62,500 nucleotides of DNA from Paenibacillus allorhizosphaerae. GTDB taxonomy: Bacteria; Bacillota; Bacilli; Paenibacillales; NBRC-103111. Position 1 is the first letter of the stretch; every line of letters begins with the position of its first letter. The notes under the pieces are model-generated. The model was not told the origin of the DNA and ran no database searches. It worked only from the letters and a program-made list of their open reading frames with translations. The position numbers and the translations under genes are program-made. Positions 23,433-33,028 of the stretch are shown here, in pieces. The stretch lies in NCBI RefSeq assembly GCF_910594985.1, contig NZ_CAJVCE010000029.1:1-62500 (forward strand), read 5' to 3'.

Positions 23433-26400
23433 TTGCAGGCTTTAATCCAGACGTTTTCTACGGATTCGGATTTTCAAAGCATTGTAACCGGCATTCGTTC
23501 CGGAATGAGGGAACAGCTCATCGCCGGATTGACCGGTTCATCACGACAAGTTATGCTGGCTGCCCTCTATGAGGAGCTGAAGCAGCCGCTCTTTATTGTA
23601 ACGCACAACATGTTTTCCGCCCAAAAAATGTTCGAGGATCTGGCCGAGCTCGTGCCTTCGGGCCAAGTGGTACTGTTCCCCGCGCAGGAGCTGCTCGCGG
23701 CGGAGGCGGCGATCGCAAGCCCGGAAATGCTGGCGCAGCGCATCGATGCTTTATCGAAGCTTAACGCAGGATTCCGCGGCATTGTTGTCGTTCCTTACGC
23801 GGGCATGCGTCGCATACTGCCGAGCCAGGAATCGATCGCGGCCGCGCAGTTCTCGATTAAAGTCGGGCAAACCATCGCGATGGATGATTTGGTCACACGG
23901 ATGGTCGAGCTGGGTTACGAACGCGTGGAGCGGGTCGAGAACAAGGGAGAGCTTAGCGTTCGCGGCGGCATCATCGACTTTTTTCCGTTAGCATCTCCGC
24001 ACCCTTACCGTGTGGAATTGTTCGATGTGGAAATCGACTCCATCCGCTCGTTCGACGCGAGCGATCAGCGCTCCATCGATAAGATTGAGGAACTGCGGGT
24101 CACGCCGTGCCGTGAGATCGTAACGGACCGAAACCGTTTACAATCGGCCGCGCAGCACGCTTTTGAGCTGCTGCAGGAGCAGATTGGCAAAATGACCGAC
24201 CGCCAGGCGAAAGACAGGCTGCTCGAAGGTATCGGCCACGAAATTGAAATGCTTCGGGAAGGCCAATTTTTTCCCGGCTTATTCAAATATGTATCGCTGC
24301 TGTTTCCCGAGAAGCAAACGCTGCTTGATTATTTGCCGAAGGATACGATTTTACTGGTCGACGAACCTTCCCGGCTGCTCGAAACAGCAAAGCAGCTCGA
24401 GAAGGACGAAGCGGAATGGATAACCATGTCGCTGCAGGAGGGCAAAAGCCTTCCTTCGTTTGTGCTGTCTAAACCTTATGAAACGCTGCTGCACCGCAGA
24501 CCGTATCCTACGTTGTACATGTCGCTGTTTTTGCGCCAGGTTCCGCAGACGACGCCGCAAAATATCGTCAACTTCATGTGCCGCGTCATGCAAACCTTTC
24601 ACGGTCAGATGAACTTGCTCAAGAGCGAAATGGAACGCTGGAAAAAAGCGGGCGCCAAAGTCATCATGCTGGCGAGCGGTGCGGATCGGGTGGAGCGGAT
24701 GAAGCGGGTACTCGCCGATTACCATATCGAGGAGCCGCAAATCCTCGATGGCAATCTGCAAACCGGCTTCGAACTGCCGGGCATTCATCTGGTGGTAATT
24801 ACGGAAGGCGAGATGTTTACCCGCAAGCAGCGCAAAGCGCGCAAAGTGGACACGAAGATCGACAACGCCGAGCGTATTAAGAGCTATCAGGAGCTCAAGG
24901 TCGGTGACTATGTCGTGCACGTAAATCACGGCATCGGGAAATTTGTCGGCATCGGAACGCTCGAAGTAGGCGGCATTCATAAAGATTATCTTCACATTAT
25001 GTACGCCGGCGGCGATAAGCTGTCGGTGCCGATCGAGCAAATCGACCATATTCAGAAATACGTCGGGGCCGAAGAAGGCAAGGAGCCGAAAATTTATAAG
25101 CTCGGCGGCACCGATTGGAACCGAGTCAAAAGCAAGGCGCGCGCATCCGTACAGGATATTGCGGACGACCTAATCAAGCTGTATGCGGAACGGCAGGCGA
25201 CCAAAGGCTACGCGTTCAATCCGGACAGCGCGTATCAGCAGGAATTCGAAGGCATGTTCCCTTACGACGAAACAACGGATCAATTGCGCGCCATCACCGA
25301 AATCAAGAAAGACATGGAGAAGCCGCGGCCAATGGACCGGCTGCTTTGCGGCGACGTAGGCTACGGCAAAACGGAAGTGGCCATTCGTGCGGCATTCAAA
25401 GCGGCGATCGACGGCAAACAAGTGGCGGTTCTCGTGCCGACAACGATTTTGGCGCAGCAGCATTACGAAACGTTCCGCGAGCGGTTTTCCGGGTTTCCGT
25501 TCAACATTCAGGTGCTCAGCCGGTTCCGTTCCAAAAAGGAACAAACCGAGACCATGAAAGGCGTCAAGAACGGTACCGTTGACGTCGTCATAGGGACACA
25601 TCGCCTTTTGTCCAAAGATGTGGTCTTTAAGGAGCTTGGACTGCTGATTGTGGACGAGGAGCAGCGCTTCGGCGTATCGCATAAAGAGAAGCTGAAACGG
25701 CTAAAAACGAACGTGGACGTGCTGACGTTGACGGCTACGCCGATTCCTCGCACGCTGCACATGTCCATGCTCGGCGTACGCGATTTGTCCGTTATCGAAA
25801 CACCGCCGGAAAACCGCTTTCCGGTTCAAACCTACGTGGTCGAGCATAACGCGTCGCTCGTTCGCGAAGCGATCGAGCGGGAGCTTGCGCGGGAAGGGCA
25901 AGTATACTACTTGTTCAACCGCGTGCAAGGGATTACGCAAATGGCGGAGCAAATTTCCATGCTCGTACCGGACGCCCGCGTAACGGTTGCGCACGGGCAA
26001 ATGTCCGAGCAGGAGCTGGAAAAGGCGATTCTGGACTTTCTTGACGGGGAATACGACGTTCTGGTCAGTACGAGCATTATTGAAACCGGGGTCGATATAC
26101 CGAACGTCAATACGCTGATCGTGCATGACGCCGATAAAATGGGCTTATCCCAGCTGTACCAGCTGAGAGGACGGGTCGGCCGATCGAACCGAATCGCCTA
26201 CGCATATTTCACCTATCAGCGCGATAAAGTACTGACCGAAGTGGCGGAGAAGCGTCTGCAAGCCATAAAAGAGTTTACAGAGCTTGGGTCAGGGTTTAAA
26301 ATTGCAATGAGAGATTTGTCCATACGCGGCGCCGGCAATTTGCTAGGTGCGGAGCAGCATGGATTCATTGCATCGGTCGGTTTTGATTTGTATTCGCAAA

Positions 26401-26957
26401 TGCTCGCGGAAGAAATTCAGAAGCGGAAGAAGGAGATCGGCGGCGAAACCGTCCAAGAAATCAAGATTTGGTCGACGCAGCTCGATATTTCCCTCGACGC
26501 TTACATTCCCGGCGATTACATTTACGACAGCGTGCAAAAAATCGAAATCTACAAAAAAGTGGCAGGGGCCCAAACGCTCGAAGAAGTTGCGGAGCTGCAT
26601 GACGAGCTGGTGGACCGCTTCGGCGATCTTCCGCAAGCCGTGCACAATTTGCTGCTCGCCGCCAAGCTTAAAGTATACGGCTCGATGTATGCGATCGAGA
26701 CGATCTCGCAAAAAGGCGCCGACTACGAGCTGAAGATCCATGCAGGGCAAAACGGCAATCTGGATGGACAAAAGCTTTTTCAAGTCGCATCCGAGTTCGA
26801 CAATCGCGTAAAGCTGATCAGCGGCCCTCAAATCCATATCGAACTGAAAGGCAAAGGACTCAAGCCAGAAGAATCCATCGATTTGCTCGAAAGGTTTCTG
26901 GTACAATATAAGCGTGTGCTCAAATCGAAGGGAGAGCTGCAACATGTGGCGAAATAA
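23433..26957 (+). CDS. mfd: Transcription-repair coupling factor Mfd
   Basis: Mfd removes RNA polymerase stalled at DNA lesions and recruits UvrA. The N-terminal third contains the UvrB-like domains. KVGDYVVHVNHGIGKFVGI opens the RNA polymerase-interacting CarD-like domain. RecG-like helicase motifs follow: GDVGYGKTEVA (Walker A), VDEEQRFGV (DEEQ box) and TATPIPRTLHMS, with a C-terminal TRCF domain. TTG 23433, eight bases after GAGAGGAG, gives 1174 aa and fits the family start MQALIQTF-type. Its end overlaps the next gene by 14 bases. Confidence 0.96.
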   Translation: MQALIQTFSTDSDFQSIVTGIRSGMREQLIAGLTGSSRQVMLAALYEELKQPLFIVTHNMFSAQKMFEDLAELVPSGQVVLFPAQELLAAEAAIASPEMLAQRIDALSKLNAGFRGIVVVPYAGMRRILPSQESIAAAQFSIKVGQTIAMDDLVTRMVELGYERVERVENKGELSVRGGIIDFFPLASPHPYRVELFDVEIDSIRSFDASDQRSIDKIEELRVTPCREIVTDRNRLQSAAQHAFELLQEQIGKMTDRQAKDRLLEGIGHEIEMLREGQFFPGLFKYVSLLFPEKQTLLDYLPKDTILLVDEPSRLLETAKQLEKDEAEWITMSLQEGKSLPSFVLSKPYETLLHRRPYPTLYMSLFLRQVPQTTPQNIVNFMCRVMQTFHGQMNLLKSEMERWKKAGAKVIMLASGADRVERMKRVLADYHIEEPQILDGNLQTGFELPGIHLVVITEGEMFTRKQRKARKVDTKIDNAERIKSYQELKVGDYVVHVNHGIGKFVGIGTLEVGGIHKDYLHIMYAGGDKLSVPIEQIDHIQKYVGAEEGKEPKIYKLGGTDWNRVKSKARASVQDIADDLIKLYAERQATKGYAFNPDSAYQQEFEGMFPYDETTDQLRAITEIKKDMEKPRPMDRLLCGDVGYGKTEVAIRAAFKAAIDGKQVAVLVPTTILAQQHYETFRERFSGFPFNIQVLSRFRSKKEQTETMKGVKNGTVDVVIGTHRLLSKDVVFKELGLLIVDEEQRFGVSHKEKLKRLKTNVDVLTLTATPIPRTLHMSMLGVRDLSVIETPPENRFPVQTYVVEHNASLVREAIERELAREGQVYYLFNRVQGITQMAEQISMLVPDARVTVAHGQMSEQELEKAILDFLDGEYDVLVSTSIIETGVDIPNVNTLIVHDADKMGLSQLYQLRGRVGRSNRIAYAYFTYQRDKVLTEVAEKRLQAIKEFTELGSGFKIAMRDLSIRGAGNLLGAEQHGFIASVGFDLYSQMLAEEIQKRKKEIGGETVQEIKIWSTQLDISLDAYIPGDYIYDSVQKIEIYKKVAGAQTLEEVAELHDELVDRFGDLPQAVHNLLLAAKLKVYGSMYAIETISQKGADYELKIHAGQNGNLDGQKLFQVASEFDNRVKLISGPQIHIELKGKGLKPEESIDLLERFLVQYKRVLKSKGELQHVAK

Positions 26958-28005
26958 CAGGAGATCGATACAAAAAGGGCTGACCGCTCTTTTGGCCATT
27001 ATACTCGTATTTACAGTAGCGACAGGATGCGGCAAGAAGACCGAAGCTCCGAATGCGGCAGCGACGGGCAAACCGGGCGAAGTGCTTGTTACGTACAAGG
27101 ACGGGGGAAATGTGACCCGCGAAGAGTTCGATAAGTTTTTGAACGTCAATATGTTTTTCTATAAGCAGTACGCCCAGTTCAAAGACGACCCTGCCTTTCA
27201 GCAAGATATGATGAAACAGCTCGTCACTTTCAAAATATTATCGGCCCGCGCGGACGATAAAGCGAAGACGGAAGCGGACAAGCAGTCGAAAGAACAGCTG
27301 GAACAGATCAAGACGTTCCTGAACGCGCAGGAAGGGGGGATGGACAAGCTGCTGAAAGATGCGAACCTCACCGCAAAGGATGTGGAGGATTTCGTTCATC
27401 GCAGCGTGCTTGCCATCGTATCCGAGGAAAGCAAAGTTACCGATAAAGACATTAAAGATGTTTACGACGGTAAGCTTGCCCAAGATAAAAACGCCTACGA
27501 TTTTGCAACCGTCAGCCATATTTTGATCGGCACGACCGATCCGACGACCGGTAAAGAATCCCGAACCAAAGAAGATGCCCTAAAGCGTGCGAAAGAAGTG
27601 CAGGACAAGCTGAATAAAGGCGGAGATTTTGTCGCTCTGGCGAAGGAGTACTCGGAGGATCCGGGCTCCAAGGACAATGGCGGCAAATACGAGAACGTCA
27701 ATATTTCGCAATGGGTACCGGAGTTTAAGAAAGCGGCATTGGAGCTGCCGGTCGGCAAAATCAGCGATCCGGTGGAAACGAGCTACGGTTATCACGTGAT
27801 GAAAGTAGAATCGCGCAAAACGAAAACGTTCGATGAAGTGAAAGAGGAATTAAAAGCGGAAGCGGCCGAGACGAAAGTATATGATTTCGTCGATAAGGAG
27901 CTGCCGACGTTGATCGAGAAAAATAATTTGCCGCAGCCGAAAGCGCCGGAACAGGCACCGGCGGAAGCGCCGAAAGCCGATGCGCCGAAAACAGAAACCA
28001 AGTAA
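26944..28005 (+). CDS. PrsA-like lipoprotein, parvulin-type peptidyl-prolyl isomerase
   Basis: Membrane-anchored lipoprotein foldase acting outside the cell on secreted proteins. A signal peptide (about 11-28) ends at the lipobox VATGC, with C29 as lipid-modified residue. A SurA-N-like helical region follows, then a parvulin PpiC domain (VSHILIG, LAKEYSEDPGSKDNGG, FKKAALELPVGKISDPVETSYGYHVMKV split by insertions). The C-terminus is Pro/Ala/Glu/Lys-rich. The 353-aa start at ATG 26944 has AGGGAG upstream and overlaps the mfd end, suggesting coupling. It could be called prsA, but the window has a second PpiC protein at 53196. Confidence 0.9.
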   Translation: MWRNNRRSIQKGLTALLAIILVFTVATGCGKKTEAPNAAATGKPGEVLVTYKDGGNVTREEFDKFLNVNMFFYKQYAQFKDDPAFQQDMMKQLVTFKILSARADDKAKTEADKQSKEQLEQIKTFLNAQEGGMDKLLKDANLTAKDVEDFVHRSVLAIVSEESKVTDKDIKDVYDGKLAQDKNAYDFATVSHILIGTTDPTTGKESRTKEDALKRAKEVQDKLNKGGDFVALAKEYSEDPGSKDNGGKYENVNISQWVPEFKKAALELPVGKISDPVETSYGYHVMKVESRKTKTFDEVKEELKAEAAETKVYDFVDKELPTLIEKNNLPQPKAPEQAPAEAPKADAPKTETK

Positions 28006-28011
28006 TATTTT

Positions 28012-28050
28012 ACCAAGGCCTCCGCAAGGGGGCCTTGGTTTGTTTTCTTT
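28012..28050 (+). terminator. Terminator after the PrsA-like gene
   Basis: ACCAAGGCC (28012-28020) pairs perfectly with GGCCTTGGT (28031-28039), followed by a T-rich tract. Confidence 0.85.
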
Positions 28051-28127
28051 TTTTTGGACATAATGAAAACAGCGGCGGCAAGCTTGGTACATAGTGGAGA
28101 GGCGACCCGCGTAACAAAGCAGTGCAT

Positions 28128-28157
28128 GCATAAGCTTCTGGGAATCGAAGAATACTA
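28128..28157 (+). promoter_or_regulatory. Candidate sigma-G promoter of spoVT
   Basis: GCATA (28128-28132), 18 bases and AATACTA (28151-28157). The -35 is perfect and the -10 matches CATnnTA-type sequence at all but one position. spoVT is sigma-G dependent in B. subtilis. Confidence 0.65.
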
Positions 28158-28243
28158 TGGTTAGTCGAATTCCCTCCATACGTATACAAGAATCAATCCA
28201 GTCTGTATCCAATTTCTTCATGGAAAGCGAGGCATCTAGACTT

Positions 28244-28786
28244 ATGAAAGCAACTGGAATCGTTCGCCGCATTGACGACCTTGGAAGGGTCGTAATCCCC
28301 AAAGAAATACGCCGCACCTTACGCATTCGGGAAGGAGATCCGCTGGAAATTTTCGTCGATCGAGACGGAGAGGTAATCTTAAAAAAATACTCTCCGATTG
28401 GTGAGCTCGGAGATTTCGCCAAGGAATATGCCGAATCGCTTTTTGAAAGCACGAATCATATTACGATGATTTCTGACCGCGATACACTGATCGCCGTAGC
28501 CGGCGGTTCGAAGAAAGACTACCTGGAGAAACCAATCGGTCCGATGGTCGAACAATGTATGGATAACCGCAAGGCGACGATCGAAAGCAACGCAGGGACC
28601 TACGAAATTTGCAAAGACATGCCCGAAAACTACAGCTCCTATGTTGTGGCTCCAATTGTAGCGGGCGGCGACCCGATCGGCTCCGTAATCCTGGTCAACA
28701 AAGACGAGAGCGTGAAGATGGGCCAAATGGAGCTGAAAATGGCGGAAACGGCGGCCGGCTTCCTTGCGAAGCAAATGGAGCAGTAA
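28244..28786 (+). CDS. spoVT: Forespore transcription regulator SpoVT
   Basis: SpoVT (180 aa) modulates sigma-G genes in the forespore. Residues 1-48 are an AbrB-type swapped-hairpin DNA-binding domain (MKATGIVRRIDDLGRVVIP), and the rest is a GAF-like ligand-sensing domain. The ATG at 28244 is chosen because it aligns with the family; the ribosome-binding site (GCGAGG) is about eleven bases away, so weak. The gene stands between the PrsA-like gene and yabM, as in B. subtilis. A sigma-G promoter lies about 80 bases upstream. Confidence 0.95.
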   Translation: MKATGIVRRIDDLGRVVIPKEIRRTLRIREGDPLEIFVDRDGEVILKKYSPIGELGDFAKEYAESLFESTNHITMISDRDTLIAVAGGSKKDYLEKPIGPMVEQCMDNRKATIESNAGTYEICKDMPENYSSYVVAPIVAGGDPIGSVILVNKDESVKMGQMELKMAETAAGFLAKQMEQ

Positions 28787-28839
28787 TCCGACGTTGGCAT
28801 CCGGTATTACATTGCAATTAAATCGCTTTAGTGACGGAT

Positions 28840-28886
28840 AAGCTTCCTGTTCACTCCCTTTGCGGGATGGGCAGGGAGCTTTTTTC
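28840..28886 (+). terminator. Terminator after spoVT
   Basis: AAGCTTCCTG (28840-28849) pairs with CAGGGAGCTT (28872-28881), one G.U, with an inner CCC/GGG extension. TTTTT follows. Confidence 0.8.
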
Positions 28887-28898
28887 GCGGGCGGCGCT

Positions 28899-28927
28899 TT
28901 GGAAATGCACGGCAAATACGATATAAT
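28899..28927 (+). promoter_or_regulatory. Candidate sigma-A promoter of yabM
   Basis: TTGGAA (28899-28904), 17 bases, TATAAT (28922-28927), 33 bases before the yabM start. Confidence 0.5.
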
Positions 28928-28959
28928 GTTGGCGGTGGCAGAGGAAAAGAGGGACCGGG

Positions 28960-30648
28960 ATGGAGAAAGGTAACGAGCGGGACCGATCAGGTCACGGACA
29001 GGCGGACAAACCGGGCGCCGGCTCCGCGCTGCTGAAGGGGGCCGCTGTTCTCGGGCTGGCTGCCGTCATCTCGAAGCTCATCGGCACCCTGCAAAAAATA
29101 CCGCTGCAAAACATGGCCGGAGATGCGGTATTCGGCATTTATAATGCGGTATATCCGCTATACATTTTAATTTTATTTTTGGCAACCGCGGGCTTTCCGC
29201 TGGTCGTATCGAAATTTGTATCGGAATTTGCGGCACAGGGGCGGCCGGAGGAAGCGCGCCGGGTCGTGCGGGTCGCATCCGCCGCTCTGACGTTTACCGG
29301 CGCGTTGTGCTGCGGGCTGCTGTATTTCGGCAGCGACCGCATCGCCGTATGGATGGGCGTCGCCCAAACCGGGCCGGCGATTCGAAGCGTATCGTTCGCG
29401 CTGCTGCTCGTGCCGCTCATGTCGGCCCTCCGCGGATATTTTCAAGGGTTTCAGCAGATGGCGCCGACCGCATGGTCGCAAGTGGTCGAACAAGCCGTAC
29501 GGGTAGCGACGATGTTCACGCTGCTGCTTATATTGATGCATGCCGGGCTCGGGCCCAGCGCGATAGCAGCGGGCGCGACCTTCGGTTCCGTGACCGGTGC
29601 GGCCGCAGGACTTGGCGTGATGCTGTATTTCTGGCGGCATGCAGAGCGTGAAAAACATGCGCCTGCACCGGCGAACCGCGAGGCGCGCGAAAAGAAGTCT
29701 TTCCGTAACGACTGGGCGCTTCTGAAACGGATGGCAGTGTATGCCATCCCGCTCTGTCTCGGCACGATCGCCACCCCGGTGCTGACGCTGGTCGATTCGT
29801 TTACCGTTCCCCGGCTGCTCAAAGGAACCGGTCTTGCAGAAACGGCTGCGCTGTATCAATTCGGATTGTATAATCATGGACTTCCGTTGGTGCAGCTCGT
29901 GGCGATGATCGCCTCGTCGATGTCGGCCGCGATTGTTCCGGCTATTGCCGAGGCGCGCCAGCGCGGCGACCGGGCGGCCGTACAGATGCGCGCCGGGATG
30001 TCGCTCCGTTCTACTTGGCTCCTCGCTCTTCCGGCATCGGTCGGGCTGGCGATGCTGGCGGAGCCCGTCAACGGGATGTTGTTCAAAACCGCCGAAGGCA
30101 CAACGGCGATGGCGGTCCTTTCGTTCACCGCCTTGTTCTCGGCGGTCAATATCGTCGCAAGCAGCGTACTGCAGGGCTTCGGCGCCGTTCGGGCGCCGGC
30201 GCTGTACCTGCTGCTCGCTGCAGGCGTGAAGGCGGCGGCCAACGCGGTGCTCGTGCCGCGCCTGGGGATCGACGGCGCGGCCTGGGCCGCCGTCGCCGCC
30301 TACGCGCTCGCGGGCGGGCTCGCGCTCGCGCACGCGAAGCGCGTGTGCGGCGTCACAGCCCCGGGCGGCCGTGCGCTCATGCGGCAGATCGCGGCGATCT
30401 GCTGCATGGCGTTAGGCCTGCTGGCCGTGACGCACGGCGCTGCACCGCTTGCACGGCTGGCCGTGGCGATGCCCCCGCGGGGCTTTGCCACGGTCGTCGC
30501 GCTCGGCGGCGTCGCCGCGGGCGCGCTCGTGTACGCGCTCGCGGTGCTGCGCCTCGGCGTCGTGACCGCGGCCGAGCTTGCGCTCGTCCCGCAGCTCGCG
30601 GGCAAGCCGACGGCGCTGCTTCGCAAACTACGGCTGCTCCGCTCGTAA
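28960..30648 (+). CDS. yabM: MOP-superfamily flippase YabM (SpoVB/MurJ-like)
   Basis: Polytopic membrane protein (562 aa, about 14 membrane segments) of the polysaccharide exporter/MurJ group. B. subtilis YabM sits at the same place. SpoVB, a related member, acts in spore cortex synthesis. The N-terminal GSALLKGAAVLGLAAVISK and PLQNMAGDAVFGIYN segments are typical of SpoVB-like flippases. The last 140 residues are extremely Ala/Leu/Gly-rich and the DNA there (about 30230-30640) is much richer in GC than the surroundings. The substrate, probably a lipid-linked peptidoglycan intermediate, is inferred. Confidence 0.88.
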   Translation: MEKGNERDRSGHGQADKPGAGSALLKGAAVLGLAAVISKLIGTLQKIPLQNMAGDAVFGIYNAVYPLYILILFLATAGFPLVVSKFVSEFAAQGRPEEARRVVRVASAALTFTGALCCGLLYFGSDRIAVWMGVAQTGPAIRSVSFALLLVPLMSALRGYFQGFQQMAPTAWSQVVEQAVRVATMFTLLLILMHAGLGPSAIAAGATFGSVTGAAAGLGVMLYFWRHAEREKHAPAPANREAREKKSFRNDWALLKRMAVYAIPLCLGTIATPVLTLVDSFTVPRLLKGTGLAETAALYQFGLYNHGLPLVQLVAMIASSMSAAIVPAIAEARQRGDRAAVQMRAGMSLRSTWLLALPASVGLAMLAEPVNGMLFKTAEGTTAMAVLSFTALFSAVNIVASSVLQGFGAVRAPALYLLLAAGVKAAANAVLVPRLGIDGAAWAAVAAYALAGGLALAHAKRVCGVTAPGGRALMRQIAAICCMALGLLAVTHGAAPLARLAVAMPPRGFATVVALGGVAAGALVYALAVLRLGVVTAAELALVPQLAGKPTALLRKLRLLRS

Positions 30649-30685
30649 CACGGGCAGCCCCAATGATAAAGGAGAGTGGCGGGCC

Positions 30686-32200
30686 ATGCCAACGCAACCG
30701 CAAATTACCGTCGTCGGCCTCGGGACCGGCGACGAAAATCAATTGACGCTCGGCGTCTGGAGAAAGCTGCAGGCCGCCGGCAAAGGCGACGGTTCGCTGT
30801 ACTTGCGAACCAAAGAGCATCCGATGGTCTCGATGCTCGACCATCATGGGCTGCGCTACCAATCGTTCGACGCCGTATACGAAGCGAACGATGCGTTCGA
30901 GAACGTGTACGAGCAGATCGCCGCGGAACTGATGCGGCTGGCCAAGTCGGACACCGCGGAAGTATTGTACGCGGTTCCGGGGCACCCGATGGTCGCGGAG
31001 CGGACGGTTCAACTGCTGCGCGAGCGCTGCTCCGCGGAAAACATCGTACTTGCACTGATGGGGGGCGAGAGCTTCCTGGACCAGGCGTTTCTTCGTCTCA
31101 GCTTTGACCCGATCGAAGGCTTTCAGCTGCTGGACGGCACGTCGCTTGCCGCGAGCGCCCTTAATCCGCTCATGCATACGCTGATCGGCCAAGTATACGA
31201 TGCGTATACCGCCTCCGACGTGAAGCTGACGCTGATGGAGCTGTATCCTGACGATTACCGCGTTGTCGTAGGGCATGCGCTGGGCGTGGCCGGAGAAGAG
31301 CGCGTAAAGGAAGTGCCGCTCTATGAGCTGGACCGCGTCGAGGGGTTCGGCAATTTGTCGCTCGTCTGGGTGCCGAAAGGAACCGGTGACGAGATTCGCA
31401 ACCGGACCTTCACCCGGCTGCATGAAATCGTCGATATTCTGCGCAGCCCGGAAGGCTGTCCGTGGGATCGGGAGCAGACGCATGCGTCGCTGCGCAAAAA
31501 TCTGATCGAAGAAGCTTACGAAGTACTGGAGACGATCGACGAAGACGACCCGGATCATATGTGCGAGGAGCTCGGTGACCTCATGCTGCAGATCATGCTG
31601 CATTCGCAAATCGAGGCCGAAGCGGGCACGTTTACCATATATGACGTCATTCAGGGGCTCAACGAGAAACTGATTCGCCGCCATCCGCATGTGTTCGGCA
31701 CGATGAAAGCGGACGATGCGGAGGAAGCGCTCGGCAACTGGCAGCAGATCAAAGCGGAGGAGAAGCGCAGCAAAGGCATCGATCCCGACGCGCTGCCGCT
31801 GCTGTCCGGAATTCCCCGGGAGCTTCCGGGGCTGATGAAAGCGTACAAGCTGCAAAAAAAAGCGGCAAGCGTCGGATTCGATTGGAGCACGCTGGAACAA
31901 GTGATGCCCATTGTCGAATCCGAGCTGGCGGAGCTGAAAGAAGCAATTGAACAGTTTGGCAAAGCGGAGCAGCAGGAGGAACTTGGAGATTTGCTGTTTG
32001 CGGCCGTCAACTTGGCGCGTTTTCTCAAGGTGGACCCCGAAGAAGCGATGGCGGACGCCAACCGCAAATTTTTCGAGCGATTCGGTTACATCGAGTCGCA
32101 GCTGCGTTTAAAGGGCAAACATTTTGACCAAACTGATTTGCTAGAGATGGAATCTTTGTGGCAGGAAGCAAAAAAAGTTCTAAAAAACAAACGAGGCTAG
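30686..32200 (+). CDS. yabN: YabN: tetrapyrrole methylase-like domain fused to MazG
   Basis: Fusion protein (504 aa). Residues 1-220 resemble SAM-dependent tetrapyrrole methylases (ITVVGLGTGDENQL, LYAVPGHPMVAERT). From about 250 two MazG nucleotide pyrophosphohydrolase repeats follow: CPWDREQTHASL with EEAYEVLETI and EELGDLMLQ, then ESELAELKEAI and QEELGDLLFAAVNLARFL. The MazG part probably cleans non-canonical or toxic NTPs; the role of the methylase-like part is unknown. ATG 30686 has AGGAG eleven bases upstream. The upstream extension of the frame into yabM is a shadow. Confidence 0.93.
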   Translation: MPTQPQITVVGLGTGDENQLTLGVWRKLQAAGKGDGSLYLRTKEHPMVSMLDHHGLRYQSFDAVYEANDAFENVYEQIAAELMRLAKSDTAEVLYAVPGHPMVAERTVQLLRERCSAENIVLALMGGESFLDQAFLRLSFDPIEGFQLLDGTSLAASALNPLMHTLIGQVYDAYTASDVKLTLMELYPDDYRVVVGHALGVAGEERVKEVPLYELDRVEGFGNLSLVWVPKGTGDEIRNRTFTRLHEIVDILRSPEGCPWDREQTHASLRKNLIEEAYEVLETIDEDDPDHMCEELGDLMLQIMLHSQIEAEAGTFTIYDVIQGLNEKLIRRHPHVFGTMKADDAEEALGNWQQIKAEEKRSKGIDPDALPLLSGIPRELPGLMKAYKLQKKAASVGFDWSTLEQVMPIVESELAELKEAIEQFGKAEQQEELGDLLFAAVNLARFLKVDPEEAMADANRKFFERFGYIESQLRLKGKHFDQTDLLEMESLWQEAKKVLKNKRG

Positions 32201-32267
32201 CAGGAATTTCCTGATCAGCAAAGAATACATTAGCTTAGCTTTATTTAAAGAGGAGGATTATTGACTC

Positions 32268-32540
32268 ATGAACAAAACTGACTTGATCAACAACATTGCA
32301 GAAAAAAGCGGCCTGACGAAAAAAGACGTTGAGTCCGTATTGAACAGCTTTCTTGGCGAAGTAACCGAGGCTTTGTCGTCCGGCGATAAAGTACAGCTGA
32401 TCGGCTTTGGTACATTTGAAACTCGCAAACGCTCCGGCCGCACTGGCCGTAACCCGCAAACGGGCAAAGAAATCGAGATTCCGGAATCGAAAGTTCCTGC
32501 GTTCAAAGCAGGCAACAAGCTTAAAGAAGCGGTGAAGTAA
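32268..32540 (+). CDS. hup: DNA-binding protein HU
   Basis: Histone-like HU protein (90 aa), dimeric nucleoid protein that bends DNA. MNKTDLINNIAEKSGL, GFGTFETRKRSGRTGRNPQTG with the beta-arm, and VPAFKAGNKLKEAV are diagnostic. AGAGGAGG precedes the ATG. Its stop (32538-32540) overlaps the rqcP start by one base. In B. subtilis hbs lies elsewhere, so this placement between yabN and rqcP is a lineage feature. Confidence 0.97.
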   Translation: MNKTDLINNIAEKSGLTKKDVESVLNSFLGEVTEALSSGDKVQLIGFGTFETRKRSGRTGRNPQTGKEIEIPESKVPAFKAGNKLKEAVK

Positions 32541-32815
32541 TGCGGCTTGACAAGTTTCTTAAGCTCTCCCGTTTGATCAAGCGGCGTACCGTCGCCAAGG
32601 ACGTGTCCGAACAGGGACGCGTCTGGATCAACGGCCGGGAAGCGAAACCGAGCAGCGCGGTGAAGGTAGGCGATGAACTGACGGTTCAGTTCGGCCAGAA
32701 GCTGGTCACCGTTCGCGTGGAGCTTTTGTCGGAGTCTACCCGCAAGGAAGACGCGGCTCAAATGTACACGCTGCTGAAGGAAGAAATGAATAAGAGCGAG
32801 AACGGGTTCCTGTAA
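32540..32815 (+). CDS. rqcP: S4-domain ribosome quality-control protein RqcP (YabO)
   Basis: RqcP (91 aa) helps RqcH add C-terminal alanine tails on stalled 50S subunits. The S4 RNA-binding fold is seen in MRLDKFLKLSRLIKRRTVAK and GRVWINGREAKPSSAVKVGDEL. It starts at ATG 32540 inside the hup stop (TAATG), so translation is probably coupled to HU. Confidence 0.94.
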   Translation: MRLDKFLKLSRLIKRRTVAKDVSEQGRVWINGREAKPSSAVKVGDELTVQFGQKLVTVRVELLSESTRKEDAAQMYTLLKEEMNKSENGFL

Positions 32816-32828
32816 GCGGACCCGTGAG

Positions 32829-32857
32829 AAGAGGCCGGGCGATGCCCGGTCTTTTCA
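32829..32857 (+). terminator. Terminator after rqcP
   Basis: GGCCGGGC pairs with GCCCGGTC around GAT (32841-32843), one G.U, followed by TTTT. Confidence 0.78.
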
Positions 32858-32897
32858 TTTTGCATTCGCGGCACGACCGGAACGCAGAAACTGATTG

Positions 32898-32926
32898 TTC
32901 TAAACCTCGGACGACCCCCATACGTT
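32898..32926 (+). promoter_or_regulatory. Weak candidate sigma-E promoter of yabP
   Basis: CATACGTT (32919-32926) matches the sigma-E -10 (CATACAnT) at all but one position. The -35 region (TTCTAAA, 32898-32904) is poor. yabP-yabQ is sigma-E dependent in B. subtilis. Confidence 0.38.
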
Positions 32927-33028
32927 TATAGTAGACAAGTGGCCTTGATAACTGACTCCGCTCTCTTTAGCGGAGTAACAGTTGCAAGTTTGGATGCAGG
33001 CAAACCGTCAAGGAGGGGATCGATACCT

